64,000 bases of DNA, from positions 43,841 through 107,840 of the forward strand of contig CAYURO010000014.1 of the NCBI GenBank assembly GCA_964447285.1, written 5' to 3'. Every line of letters begins with the position of its first letter. The first letter of the stretch is position 1. Both the position numbers and the translations under genes were made by a program. Source of the stretch: CAJBNH01 sp964447285 (GTDB lineage: Bacteria; Myxococcota_A; UBA9042). The notes below the pieces were generated by a model. It did no database searches. It saw only the letters and a program-made list of their open reading frames with translations, and was not told the DNA's origin. Below, in pieces: positions 32,247 to 41,544 of the stretch.

Positions 32247-33065
32247 TCAGACGTGGATGATGGTGCCGACGTGTTCGCCGTTGAGCGCGCGGGTGATGAG
32301 TCCGGGCTCCAGGCCGTTGATGATCTGGATCTGCTTGGTGTGTTGGGCCGTCTTCATCATCTCGAGCACCGGCCGCTCGATCACGAGGTCGTTCAGGTCC
32401 ATCGCGATCAGCTCATCGACGCTGATCTTCGGGATGAACTTGGCGTTCGGGTCCTTCTTGGGGTCGGCGGTATACAGCCCCTTCTCGTCCTTGATGTAGA
32501 TCATCGTCTGGGTGCCGAGCACCTCGCTGACCAGATACGAGCCCGTATCGGTGCGGTGCGGGGGGATACGTCCTGCCATCGGGTTGCGCTGCCAGAAGAT
32601 GTACGGCGGCATCCCGCGAGTGACGACCGCGCCGCGCTCCTCGAGGTAGAGCGGCAGCTGGGCGAACTGGCTCGGCTCGATGTACGGGATGCCATACTTG
32701 GCCAGCAAGTAGTGCAACAGGCGTGCATTCTGCATGGCGACGAAGGTGCCCAGAACGCTCAAAACGCCGACGGGCAGCTGCAGGTCGATACCGACGCTGT
32801 AGGCGTGCCGCGCTCGGGTCCCGGCGCCGGTGCAAAGAATCATCTTGTGCTTGCCGAGGTTCTGGACCACCTCGTCCATGATCGGAAACACCGCCACCCT
32901 GCCCCGATCGATGATGCTCTGTCCGCCGATCTTCAGCGTGCAGGCGTCCGGAAGGATGCGGATGTTCGGCGTGTCTCCGGTTCGAGCGAGCAGGTCCCGG
33001 TCGGTCAGGTCACCGTCGACGAGCGAGTGACCCAGCGAGGTCAGAAGGTCCTGGTCGAGCTTCAT
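32247..33065 (-). CDS. Molybdenum storage protein subunit, MosB/beta-like, 272 aa
   Basis: It is the paralogue of the following gene and the nearer match to Azotobacter MosB. Matching segments are ILPDACTLKIGGQSIIDRGR, GAGTRARHAYSVGIDLQLPV, GRIPPHRTDTGSYLVSEVLG, IYIKDEKGLYTADPKKDP and NGEHVGTIIHV. In the family, ATP hydrolysis drives loading of molybdate into the inner cavity, and the KIGG loop and DxGLYTADP segment lie at the nucleotide site. The ATG at 33065 follows GAGGGAAGTGC. It heads the mos-mod gene series. Typical UMP kinase is excluded by the MoSto-specific IPPHRTD and GEHVGTI motifs. Confidence 0.9.
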   Translation of the reverse strand: MKLDQDLLTSLGHSLVDGDLTDRDLLARTGDTPNIRILPDACTLKIGGQSIIDRGRVAVFPIMDEVVQNLGKHKMILCTGAGTRARHAYSVGIDLQLPVGVLSVLGTFVAMQNARLLHYLLAKYGIPYIEPSQFAQLPLYLEERGAVVTRGMPPYIFWQRNPMAGRIPPHRTDTGSYLVSEVLGTQTMIYIKDEKGLYTADPKKDPNAKFIPKISVDELIAMDLNDLVIERPVLEMMKTAQHTKQIQIINGLEPGLITRALNGEHVGTIIHV

Positions 33066-33293
33066 GCACTTCCCTCATGTGCGTCCGGTCTGGGGGCTTG
33101 CCCGCCGGTCCGATGATTCCGTTCCCGATACCTGAGAACTGCTTCCCGCGGACGTCCCCGCCATGGACCGGGTTCGCCGCGAAGGGGGCGGATGGTCGCC
33201 GCAACTCGCATCGGCGTCAATGCGGCACGGTGACTGCCCTTCATAACTTTCGCTCGCATGTGGTGCCGGCCCCTGTCGGCCTGCGCCGTCGCT
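33066..33293. other. 228-bp leader/promoter region of the mos-mod operon
   Basis: It lies between the purL stop and the first MoSto gene, both on the minus strand, and should contain the operon promoter. I looked for a ModE-type palindrome and for a Moco riboswitch core and found neither. Confidence 0.4.
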
Positions 33294-35570
33294 TCAGAAC
33301 CCAGGAGGGACAATGACTTCCACGCCGTCACTGAGGACGGCGCGCTCGAAGCCGTGCGCATGGGCGTCAGCCAGTTCACGCAAGGGCACTGCAAGCGGTC
33401 CCAAGACAAATTCGCCTCCCAGGGCGCCAACAAGGCCCAAGCGCGTGAAGGAAACGCCTGCTTCGTCGGCGAGTTGCACGATCCGGTCGGCGTGGATGGA
33501 CAGCGCACCGACCAGCACGCAAGCCCCGGTCTCCCCGAACAAACGTTCGTCCTCTCGCACCGCGCCGCCAGCTTGTTCAGGCTCGGGCAGCCTGCACGCC
33601 ACACCGCAGGGTCGGTCGGTGTGGGCCAGGGCACACTCAGCCAGCGCAACTGCGAGTCCTCCGTCGGACAGATCGTGGGCGTTGCGAGCGAGCCCATCCG
33701 CAATCAGTCGGCGCGCCAACGCCGACACGGCGACCTCTGCGCCAAGGTCCACTGCGGCCACGCGCCCCTCATGCCGCCCGCGCTTCTGCTGGAGCCAACG
33801 CGACGCCCCCAGAGAGGGCTGGAAGCGCCCCAGCAGCCACACCTCATCTCCCTGTGCCACAAACCCCGTGCGCACGGGCTGAACGCCGTCCGGCAGACGC
33901 CCCACCACCGCGATCATCGGCGTGGGCAAGATCGATTTGCCGGCCGTGGCGTTGTACAGCGAGACGTTGCCCGACACGACCGGCGCCCCCAATGCCCGCG
34001 CCGCGTCGCCGACGCCTCGCATCGCCTCGACCAATTGCCACATGACTTCGGGGTCTTCTGGATTGCCAAAGTTCAGGCAATCGGTCAGGCCCAGCGGCTC
34101 TGCGCCCACGCAGCTGATGTTTCGCACGGCTTCGGCAACAGCCAAAGCGCCACAGGCCCACGGGTCGGCAAACCCGTAGCGCTCGGTGCAGTCGACGGCC
34201 AGCGCGAGCCGAGCACCGTTCTCATGCACCCGAATCACCGCAGCGTCCGCCGCCCCCGGTCCCACCCTCGTGCCGTTGCGCACCGTGTGGTCGTACTGCT
34301 GCCAGACCCAGCATTTGGATGCGATGTCGGGGTGCGCCAGCAGGGCCACGAGGTCGGCCGGGTCAACCCGGTCCGGCAGGTCGGTCAGGTCCAGTCGACG
34401 CCGCTCCTGCAGGTCCGCCGGCGGCCGTTGCGGACGGTCGTAGCGGGGAGCTTCGTCCACCACTGCCGCCACGGGTACGTCGACCACCGCCGCACCGTGG
34501 AATTGGCAGACCATGCGCGCGGTTTCCGTCACCACACCGATCACCGCGGACTCGAGCCCCCACTTGTCGCAAACGGCGCGGACCCGGTCTTCGCAACCGC
34601 GACGTGCGACCAGCAGCATCCGCTCCTGACTCTCGCTCAGCAGCAGCTCATACGCCGTCATGTTCTCGGCCCGCATCGGAACCGCGTTCAAATTCAAGGT
34701 CATGCCCAGACCCGCCCGAGACGCCATCTCGAAGGCGGAGGACGTCAGCCCGGCAGCGCCCATGTCCTGAATCCCTGCCAGCCAGTCCTCGGCGAAGATC
34801 TCCAGACACGCCTCCAGCAACAGCTTTTCCTGAAACGGGTCGCCCACCTGCACCGCCGGCCGCTGGTCCTGCGCCGTCGCGTCGAACGCCGCTGACGCCA
34901 TGGTTGCGCCGTGCAGACCGTCCCTGCCCGTTGCAGAACCGACGTAGATCACGGGGTTGCCCACGCCCGCCGCTGCGCCCTTGAACACCCGGTCGACCGG
35001 CACGACGCCCAGCGCGAAGGCGTTGACCAAGATGTTGCCGTCGTAGCAGGGGTCGAAGCCGCAGTTTCCGCCGACCGTCGGCACGCCGATGCAGTTGCCA
35101 TAGCCGCCCACACCTTGAACCACGCCAGCCACCAGCGACCGGGTGCGAGCATGGTCGGGGGCGCCGAACCGCAGCGCGTTCAGGATCGCGACCGGCCGCG
35201 CGCCCATGGTGAACACGTCGCGCAGAATCCCGCCTACGCCCGTCGCAGCTCCTTGAACGGGCTCCAGAAAGCTTGGGTGGTTGTGCGACTCCATCTTGAA
35301 CGCTGCGGCCCACTGACGGCCCTGGCGGTCGGGACCGATGGCGACCAGACCTGCGTTCTCGCCCGGCCCTATCAGGACATGCGGACCGGTCACAGGCAGC
35401 AGCCCGAAGTGGACCCGCGACGACTTGTACGCACAGTGCTCTGACCACATGGCCGAAAACACGCCCAATTCCTCAAAAGACGGCGGCCGGCCCAAGCGAC
35501 GCAGAATCTCGGCGTACTCGTCGGGGGTCAGGCCGTGCCGGGCGATCAACTCTGGCGTCAGGTCGGGCAT
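33294..35570 (-). CDS. purL: Phosphoribosylformylglycinamidine synthase, PurL subunit (small type), 758 aa
   Basis: It catalyses ATP-dependent conversion of FGAR to FGAM with ammonia delivered by PurQ and PurS. The ATG at 35570 opens the family N-terminus (LTPDEYAEILRRLGRPPSFE). Diagnostic segments are ELGVFSAMWSEHCAYKSSR, FKMESHNHPSFLEPVQGAAT, GVGGYGNCIGVPTVGGN, IQDMGAAGLTSSAFEMASR, GNVSLYNAT and NAHDLSDGGLAVALAE. The length fits the stand-alone small PurL rather than the ~1300-aa fusion, in agreement with separate purS and purQ genes about 7 kb away. Confidence 0.96.
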   Translation of the reverse strand: MPDLTPELIARHGLTPDEYAEILRRLGRPPSFEELGVFSAMWSEHCAYKSSRVHFGLLPVTGPHVLIGPGENAGLVAIGPDRQGRQWAAAFKMESHNHPSFLEPVQGAATGVGGILRDVFTMGARPVAILNALRFGAPDHARTRSLVAGVVQGVGGYGNCIGVPTVGGNCGFDPCYDGNILVNAFALGVVPVDRVFKGAAAGVGNPVIYVGSATGRDGLHGATMASAAFDATAQDQRPAVQVGDPFQEKLLLEACLEIFAEDWLAGIQDMGAAGLTSSAFEMASRAGLGMTLNLNAVPMRAENMTAYELLLSESQERMLLVARRGCEDRVRAVCDKWGLESAVIGVVTETARMVCQFHGAAVVDVPVAAVVDEAPRYDRPQRPPADLQERRRLDLTDLPDRVDPADLVALLAHPDIASKCWVWQQYDHTVRNGTRVGPGAADAAVIRVHENGARLALAVDCTERYGFADPWACGALAVAEAVRNISCVGAEPLGLTDCLNFGNPEDPEVMWQLVEAMRGVGDAARALGAPVVSGNVSLYNATAGKSILPTPMIAVVGRLPDGVQPVRTGFVAQGDEVWLLGRFQPSLGASRWLQQKRGRHEGRVAAVDLGAEVAVSALARRLIADGLARNAHDLSDGGLAVALAECALAHTDRPCGVACRLPEPEQAGGAVREDERLFGETGACVLVGALSIHADRIVQLADEAGVSFTRLGLVGALGGEFVLGPLAVPLRELADAHAHGFERAVLSDGVEVIVPPGF

Positions 35571-35664
35571 GGCGCGCAGTGTGGCGTGCGGCGGGAAATC
35601 AGCCAAGCCTGCCTGGAAGCCGTCCGCGTACCGCCTTGCAGACTTCGGCCTTGAGCGTGCCGAC

Positions 35665-37521
35665 TTAGGGTTGGCTGGTCCCCAAATGACGCGAGACCAG
35701 CGAGACTTCACCAAAGGCGATCACGCCGGCGGTCGTCGGGTCCAGATAGATGCGAAGACCCGCCAAGGTCGACCGCGCCTTGCCGGTGGGCAACGGCAGC
35801 TCGATGGCAGCCAAGGGCCAGGGGCGACTTCCGACCTCGTTGATTTCCGCCGCCTGGTCCAGCGGAGGCAGCACTTCGGCCGTCCCAGCAGGGGTCTCGC
35901 GCCCGGCGCCATCGACCCACACTCCCCTCAGCAACAGCGGCCGATCTCGCGGCGACCCGTCCAGCGCAGCGATGCGCACTTGGGCGTGGGTGGCCGCTGC
36001 CGGGTCACCCGCGGGCCATGACCATGTGAGCGAGGCTTTCTCACGACTCCACGCCGCCACCCAGGTCGGTAGCGTGCGCGTCACGCCGCTGGGGCACTGC
36101 TGCCCCTCGCAAGCGGTCAAGCTGTCGACGCCTTGGCTGACCATGCGCTGTTGGTCAGGCGTGCGTCGCCCCGCGCGCAGCACGACCGCCCGCAAGTCGA
36201 TCGCAGCTGCGATCGGTGGGCTTGCCCGGCCATACAGCCACTCAGGCAAGGGCTCGCCTGAGATGCCAGCCTGCAGCCAATCCGCAATCAAACGTCCAAG
36301 CACGACCCGCTGCACGTCAGCACCCAATCGATAGCCGGGGTCGCAGTTGGACAATCCGATGTCGAGCGTCTCATCGCGCCACGACTGATTGAAGGCGTTG
36401 TGACTGCCTCCCCCCAGCTGCCACATGGCCATCCGGGTGCCAGGTTGTCCAACGTCGGCGCGGTCGAGCAGACCGCGGCCCCTCAGCGGGTGCACGTCGA
36501 AGTCGCAGGTGGGCAGGATGATGCCCATCTCTACCGGAGGCGGCGGTCCCGCGACCTGGTCGGTCGGGGCGACCAACGCGATGCTGCGCAGCTGGACGCT
36601 GCTCAACCCACTGCTCTCTTGGTTTTGTAGCAGGACGGCTGCCGCCAACACACCATCGGCGCCCGTCGAATGCCCCACAAGGGCAACACGCGACAGGTCG
36701 ACCTGTCCGACCACAGGCGCAGTCAACTCCCCGGGGACCCCGGCGCGCCAGGCTTCCCACCGCCGCAGGTGAGCCATCAGAATCTCAGCGCGCACCGCCA
36801 CCGCCTCAGGCCCTTGGGCGCAGACAAGCGGTGTAACATCGACGACTTCGGCTATCCATCCTCGCGACGCAAGCAAGTCCGCGGCCCAGACGAGACCGCC
36901 CGTGGTGTCGACCGGCATCTCATCGGTTGGACACCCCTTGGTGACATCCTGCATGCAGCGGTCGCCACCCGCCGCGCTGCGGCACTGACCGTGGTTGCCG
37001 GGCATCAACAGGACGAACGGATGCTGCCCTGGAATCTGCGGATACCGCACGATGCCGTGCAGGACGTACGAATACGGCCCAATCGGCACCTTCCCCGCCG
37101 ACCGCCAATCGGCGGTCCCCACCGGAAGAGAGAGCCCTTGAGTCGTCGCGGGCAGCCGCGCCAGACGAGCAGCAAGCTGCTGTTGCCACTTCGGATCCAG
37201 AGGCTTGCCCATTTGGACGGGGTTGGGACGGGGGCGCTCCATCGCAACCATCGCGGAGGCCTGCGGTGGGGGCAGGGGCGAGTGCGCGGCGGCCAACGCC
37301 TGCGCCACGCAGCTCTGCACGTCCACTGAGAGCTCGGCGTCTCGCGCAGCATGATGGCCGTCCAGCAGCGAGTAGGAGGCAACCGTCGTGACGCCTGTCA
37401 AAACGACGACAGCGATTGCACGTCGCATAGACCGGCCCACGCGCGGGGCCGTGGCGTTCCGCGAGTCCGTGTTTGTCGATGTAGCAGAGGCAGGAACAAG
37501 AGGGGGGGAGGACGAGGACAT
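35665..37521 (-). CDS. Membrane-anchored alpha/beta-hydrolase, 618 aa
   Basis: One N-terminal transmembrane helix (RRAIAVVVLTGVTTVASYSL) is followed by a periplasmic domain. The alpha/beta-hydrolase core shows HPFVLLMPGNHGQC (oxyanion region), ASRGWIAEVVDV and the nucleophile elbow VALVGHSTGADGVLAA with Ser in GHSTG. A candidate acid (ILPTCDFDVHPLRG) and His (LGGGSHNAFNQSW) follow in order. The last ~150 residues are beta-rich and may be a binding domain. It resembles secreted lipase/PET-hydrolase-like proteins in layout, but the substrate is unknown. ATG 37521 is used; ATG 37428, nearer the helix, is possible. Confidence 0.75.
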   Translation of the reverse strand: MSSSSPPLVPASATSTNTDSRNATAPRVGRSMRRAIAVVVLTGVTTVASYSLLDGHHAARDAELSVDVQSCVAQALAAAHSPLPPPQASAMVAMERPRPNPVQMGKPLDPKWQQQLAARLARLPATTQGLSLPVGTADWRSAGKVPIGPYSYVLHGIVRYPQIPGQHPFVLLMPGNHGQCRSAAGGDRCMQDVTKGCPTDEMPVDTTGGLVWAADLLASRGWIAEVVDVTPLVCAQGPEAVAVRAEILMAHLRRWEAWRAGVPGELTAPVVGQVDLSRVALVGHSTGADGVLAAAVLLQNQESSGLSSVQLRSIALVAPTDQVAGPPPPVEMGIILPTCDFDVHPLRGRGLLDRADVGQPGTRMAMWQLGGGSHNAFNQSWRDETLDIGLSNCDPGYRLGADVQRVVLGRLIADWLQAGISGEPLPEWLYGRASPPIAAAIDLRAVVLRAGRRTPDQQRMVSQGVDSLTACEGQQCPSGVTRTLPTWVAAWSREKASLTWSWPAGDPAAATHAQVRIAALDGSPRDRPLLLRGVWVDGAGRETPAGTAEVLPPLDQAAEINEVGSRPWPLAAIELPLPTGKARSTLAGLRIYLDPTTAGVIAFGEVSLVSRHLGTSQP

Positions 37522-37848
37522 GTCGTTGCTGGCCCGGCGTCACGCAATCGACGCCTCGCCACAAGGCTCGCGCTCCCCTTGCCAGAAACAAGGAGGGAAG
37601 CGGCCTTGAACGCGATTTCTTCCGATTCACACACAAACGCTCTCGCTTGCTGCTGGACGATTCCGTCACCAGATCGCGAACCGTTACGGCAACTGGTTGA
37701 CATCAATACAGATCGCGATCTTCGCCACAAGACGTCTTGGGGGACCCCACCGCCGGTTTCAGCGAGAAGTGCTGACGGAGAGGCGATCACGTCGACGCAA
37801 CACGCGCCTTCGCGGGTCGTGGCTGACCAAGGGCATCGTGGGGGCGCG
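37522..37848. other. 327-bp intergenic region with a 12-bp palindrome
   Basis: No convincing gene on either strand. It holds a perfect palindrome AGATCGCGATCT at 37710-37721 and a second AGATCGCGA at 37671-37679, 39 bp away. It precedes the alpha/beta-hydrolase gene on the minus strand, so these may be operator half-sites; this is weak evidence. Confidence 0.4.
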
Positions 37849-39885
37849 TCAGCGTTTGCCTGGCAGTAGCCTGGCTCGCATCGCCTTTGCCAGCTCGCGC
37901 TGCTCGGGCGTCAGGTCTGCACGCTTCAGCACCTCGTCCGCCAGCAGTCGTGCGCGGTCGATGTTGCGTGCGTCGGACCAGGCTTGGGCCGCTGCGAGCT
38001 TCAGCAGCGGATCCGCCGGCTTGCCCCGCCTTGCCGTGCATCGCGCCGCGCGCTCGAAGGCAACGGCCCCGCGCGCTGGCTGGCTGGTCAGCAGGTATCC
38101 GCGCCCCAAGTGCAGCGCCAGACTGCAGTCGCGCTGCCCCATAGCGTCTGCGTTTCGCAAGAGGCGCACGGCGTCGGCGGGCTCACCGGTCTCGAGCAGC
38201 AACGCTCCCCCCAGATGCAGCAGGGTGGCCTGCAGCCACCGAGGTGTCGGCGGGTGCGCAAGCAAATCCGGCAGCATCGCGCGGGCTTGCATGGTGTGAT
38301 TGCTTGCGGCAAGCGCAGCGAACACATGAAAGCGATGCTCGGCATCGACACGACAATCCACGGGCAGCTTCTCGTTCTCCGCCAGCACCGCGTCCAGCGC
38401 CCCGGGCCCCCTCGCCAGCGCCAACCTGCGCGTCGCGTGACGGCAGCGGTCGGCAGGCGTGCGCAGCGGCTCTCGCGTCGCGTGATACCTGACTTCCGCA
38501 AGCTGCAGCAACGTCGGCTCGCTGCGGTAGGGCGCCCGCGCATCGGCCGAGCGATACAGTGCGAGGCCGGACCACAGGACCAGAAAGCCCAGCGGAATCC
38601 AGCGAATCCGACTGGGTACGTGGCGGGCAAGCAGCGGCACCAGCACGGCAAACGCCGCGACCGCCTGCAAGAGCCGGCTGTCCGATAGGGGAATTCGACC
38701 TTCCGCCACCGCGCCGTCCAAGTCCGCCAGCAGCGCAACCGGCAGCAGCGAGGCCAGCACCCAAGTCCCCAGCGCCAGCGCCGCGCCGGCCGTTTCCGTT
38801 CGCTGCGGGTCCACGACGCGGTCCGGGGGGGCACCGGGCGACGGCGGCAGGAAGGGTCGGTGCCCCAGCACGCAAGCGCGCGTCATGCCTCGCGCACCCG
38901 CAAACCGATGCCTCCAAGCGATTGCCAATGCGGCCAGCCCGACCACGCAAGCCACAAGGGTCGGCAACCAGACCGACCACTCCGTCGCCTCGCTGCGGGT
39001 CAGGTCGCGCAATCCGGCTTCGAAGCCCAGAGAAGCGACTCCCAGTACCGAACTCCCCAGCCCGACCACCCAGCGCACCGGATCGACCGCAACCGCCGGC
39101 CAGCCGTCCGCGCCAAGCACGGTGAACCGCAGCGCTACCCATGCACCAACCAGCACGGCGGCCGGCGCCACCGAAGCCAGAACCAGCCGCGTGCGAACCT
39201 GCCAGGGCGTCCACCGCACGGTACCTTGCCGATCACGGTCCAGCCACGACCACACGATCAGCACCGGAAGTGTCCAAGCGGCCGTGCCCGAGCTGCCCAG
39301 CGCGACGGCCAGAAAGCCGAGATGCACCAGCCGCCAACGGCGGAACCCTTGGAAACCTGGTCGGGATCGCGCCTGTCGTGCCCGCAGCCACGCCGCCAGC
39401 GACCAGATCACGCCCACGGCCGCCACCAGCTCGCTCCGCGCCAACAGCAAGCTCGCGGGCTCGACCACCGCCGGGTGCAATCCGAACAGCAGACCTGCCG
39501 CGATGGCACCCCCTCGCCCCGCCCCGAGCGTGCGCGCCAGCACCTGCACGCCGACGACTCCCAGCAATAGCCACAACAGGTGCACGACCAACAGGCCAGC
39601 CGCGTACCCGCGGAAGATCCACTGCTCCAGCAAAAAGCACGTGCGCGTCACGGGTTGCCAGCTGGCACCTGCGTTGTCTTCGACCGGCTGACCCCACGCC
39701 TGCGTCAGGCTCGTCCACACGCTGCCGCTGTCCACACCGCGCAGGTCCTGAGACACGGCGAAGCGCGTTTCTCCCGTCAGTTGCTGCAGAGGCAACCCGC
39801 GGTAGGCCGCGGTAACCGCAACGACCGCCAGCAGCACCCACAAGGCGCGGCCAATGGCGGCGGTGCGGGTCACGGGCGCGGTCAT
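37849..39885 (-). CDS. Polytopic membrane protein with C-terminal TPR-like repeats, 678 aa
   Basis: The ATG at 39885 is chosen because upstream codons lack protein character. The first ~470 residues carry roughly ten or more transmembrane helices with extracytoplasmic loops (GETRFAVSQDLRGVDSGSVW, FGLHPAVVEPASLLLARSEL). The HP-VEP...A-RSEL pattern resembles bacterial TMTC/PMT-like glycosyltransferase proteins that end in TPRs. The C-terminal ~200 residues form helical repeats (LHLGGALLLETGEPADAVRL, ALHLGRGYLLTSQPARGAVA, KLAAAQAWSDARNIDRARLL). An O-mannosyltransferase-like role is therefore possible, but the N-terminal catalytic Asp motif is not obvious, so function stays open. Confidence 0.7.
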   Translation of the reverse strand: MTAPVTRTAAIGRALWVLLAVVAVTAAYRGLPLQQLTGETRFAVSQDLRGVDSGSVWTSLTQAWGQPVEDNAGASWQPVTRTCFLLEQWIFRGYAAGLLVVHLLWLLLGVVGVQVLARTLGAGRGGAIAAGLLFGLHPAVVEPASLLLARSELVAAVGVIWSLAAWLRARQARSRPGFQGFRRWRLVHLGFLAVALGSSGTAAWTLPVLIVWSWLDRDRQGTVRWTPWQVRTRLVLASVAPAAVLVGAWVALRFTVLGADGWPAVAVDPVRWVVGLGSSVLGVASLGFEAGLRDLTRSEATEWSVWLPTLVACVVGLAALAIAWRHRFAGARGMTRACVLGHRPFLPPSPGAPPDRVVDPQRTETAGAALALGTWVLASLLPVALLADLDGAVAEGRIPLSDSRLLQAVAAFAVLVPLLARHVPSRIRWIPLGFLVLWSGLALYRSADARAPYRSEPTLLQLAEVRYHATREPLRTPADRCRHATRRLALARGPGALDAVLAENEKLPVDCRVDAEHRFHVFAALAASNHTMQARAMLPDLLAHPPTPRWLQATLLHLGGALLLETGEPADAVRLLRNADAMGQRDCSLALHLGRGYLLTSQPARGAVAFERAARCTARRGKPADPLLKLAAAQAWSDARNIDRARLLADEVLKRADLTPEQRELAKAMRARLLPGKR

Positions 39886-40071
39886 GCAACTCCTGGGGGC
39901 GGCAAGGGGCGGCGCGCGATCCAGCCCGGATCCCGCGGACCTGTCAACGCTCGAGCCCGGTTCGCGCATTCCTCTCCGAACCACATGACGACTTGGAAGA
40001 CTCGGCAGTCGCCGTCCTGCACGCGGATCGTGTATTCTCTCGTCCCGATTTTGCCCAGCGAGGCTCCCCCC

Positions 40072-41505
40072 ATGCGCACGTTCCCCAGCTTCATCGGTGG
40101 CCAGTGGCTCGAAGGTCCTTCGCTCCACCAGGTCACGTCCCCCTACGACGGCTCACCGGTCGGGGCCGTCCATGTGGCTGACGCTTCGCATGTCGAGGCC
40201 GCTCTCGCCGCCGCCCGCAAGGCCCGCGAGCCCATGGCCGCCCTGCCCGCCCACCGACGCCGCGCGATCCTGGACCACGTGGCCTCCCAATTGCGTTTGC
40301 GCCGTGCGGAGTTCGCCAAGACGCTGTCCCGCGAGGCTGGCAAGCCCATCGATCTGGCCGTGGCCGAGGTGATGCGGGCCGAGGACGTCTTTACGTTTGC
40401 CTCCGACGAGACCGGCCGCCACGACGAGGAGGCGCTGGATCTGGGCGTCGCCTCAGCTGGCGAAGGGCGTTACGGCGTCATCCGTCGCTTTCCGGTCGGG
40501 GTCGTGGCCGCGATCACGCCCTTCAACTTTCCGCTGAACCTGGTCGCCCACAAGATCGCGCCGGCGATCGCCGCGGGCTGCCCGATCATCGTCAAGCCAT
40601 CCCCCCACGCCCCACTTTCTGCATTCGCGCTCGCCGAGTTGTGCTGCGACGCAGGCCTTCCCTCAGGTGGCGTCAATGTGGTGCTTTGCTCGACCGAAGA
40701 CGCCGACCCTCTGGTGACCGACCCGCGTGTCCACCTGCTGACGTTCACCGGCAGCGTCGACGTCGGCTGGCAGCTGCGGTCTCGCGCTGGCAAGAAGCGC
40801 GTAGTGCTGGAGTTGGGAGGCAACGCGGCCGTGCTGGTCCATGCCGACGCCGACGTGAAGTTCGCCGCGGCTCGCATCGCTGCTGGAGCCTTCGCGTATG
40901 CCGGGCAGTCCTGCATTTCGGTCCAACGCGTTTACGTCCACCGATCCCAAGCCGATGCCTTGCGCGACGCCCTGATCCGCCAGGTGCGCGACCGCGTGCC
41001 GACGGGCTCGCCCGACCAGCCCGGCATCGTCTGCGGTCCCGTCATCGACACCGCCGCGGCCGACCGGTTGGAGGCGTGGACCCAAGAAGCGATCGCAGCC
41101 GGCGCGCGGATCATCGTCGGCGGCGGACGCAACGGCAACGTCATCGAACCCACCGTGCTGGAAGGCGTACCCCACCACGTCCGGATCGCCGCCCAAGAGG
41201 CTTTCGGTCCGATCGTGTGCGTCGAGGCCTACCACCACCTGGAGGACGCGCTACATTGGGTCAACGACTCGCCGTTCGGCCTGCAGGCGGGGGTCTTCAC
41301 CGACTCGCTGGCGGTGCTTTGGCGGGCGTACGAGACACTCGAGGTCGGCGCCGTGATCCACAATGATGTCCCAACCTTCCGCGTTGATCACATGCCCTAC
41401 GGTGGCGTCAAGGACTCGGGCGTGGGCCGCGAAGGTCCGCGCGACGCCATCCGCGACTACACCGAGCCCCGGCTCTTGGCCCTGCGTCCCTTCCCGCCGA
41501 CCTGA
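40072..41505 (+). CDS. NAD(P)-dependent aldehyde dehydrogenase, 477 aa
   Basis: It is a full-length ALDH-superfamily enzyme that oxidises an aldehyde to the acid. The ATG at 40072 begins MRTFPSFIGGQWLEG, a normal N-terminus. Landmarks are ITPFNFPLNLVAHKIAPAIA (oxyanion Asn), TFTGSVDVGWQL, VVLELGGNAAVLV (general base Glu), AGQSCISVQRVYVH (nucleophile Cys) and QEAFGPIVCVEAYHHLEDAL. The style is close to the lactaldehyde/succinate-semialdehyde branch (MJ1411-like), but substrate cannot be assigned. It is divergent from the TPR membrane protein and is followed after 39 bp by the NifX-like gene. Confidence 0.92.
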   Translation: MRTFPSFIGGQWLEGPSLHQVTSPYDGSPVGAVHVADASHVEAALAAARKAREPMAALPAHRRRAILDHVASQLRLRRAEFAKTLSREAGKPIDLAVAEVMRAEDVFTFASDETGRHDEEALDLGVASAGEGRYGVIRRFPVGVVAAITPFNFPLNLVAHKIAPAIAAGCPIIVKPSPHAPLSAFALAELCCDAGLPSGGVNVVLCSTEDADPLVTDPRVHLLTFTGSVDVGWQLRSRAGKKRVVLELGGNAAVLVHADADVKFAAARIAAGAFAYAGQSCISVQRVYVHRSQADALRDALIRQVRDRVPTGSPDQPGIVCGPVIDTAAADRLEAWTQEAIAAGARIIVGGGRNGNVIEPTVLEGVPHHVRIAAQEAFGPIVCVEAYHHLEDALHWVNDSPFGLQAGVFTDSLAVLWRAYETLEVGAVIHNDVPTFRVDHMPYGGVKDSGVGREGPRDAIRDYTEPRLLALRPFPPT

Positions 41506-41544
41506 AAACCGGCCCTCGCTGCATCACAGGAGTTCTTGCCCCAC

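Noticed and set aside
33066..33293. Moco riboswitch or ModE operator upstream of the MoSto genes
   Set aside because: No matching core sequence or TATA-rich palindrome was found by eye.
37398..37790. Possible 130-aa gene on the minus strand
   Set aside because: Composition is not protein-like, and it overlaps the start of the alpha/beta-hydrolase gene.
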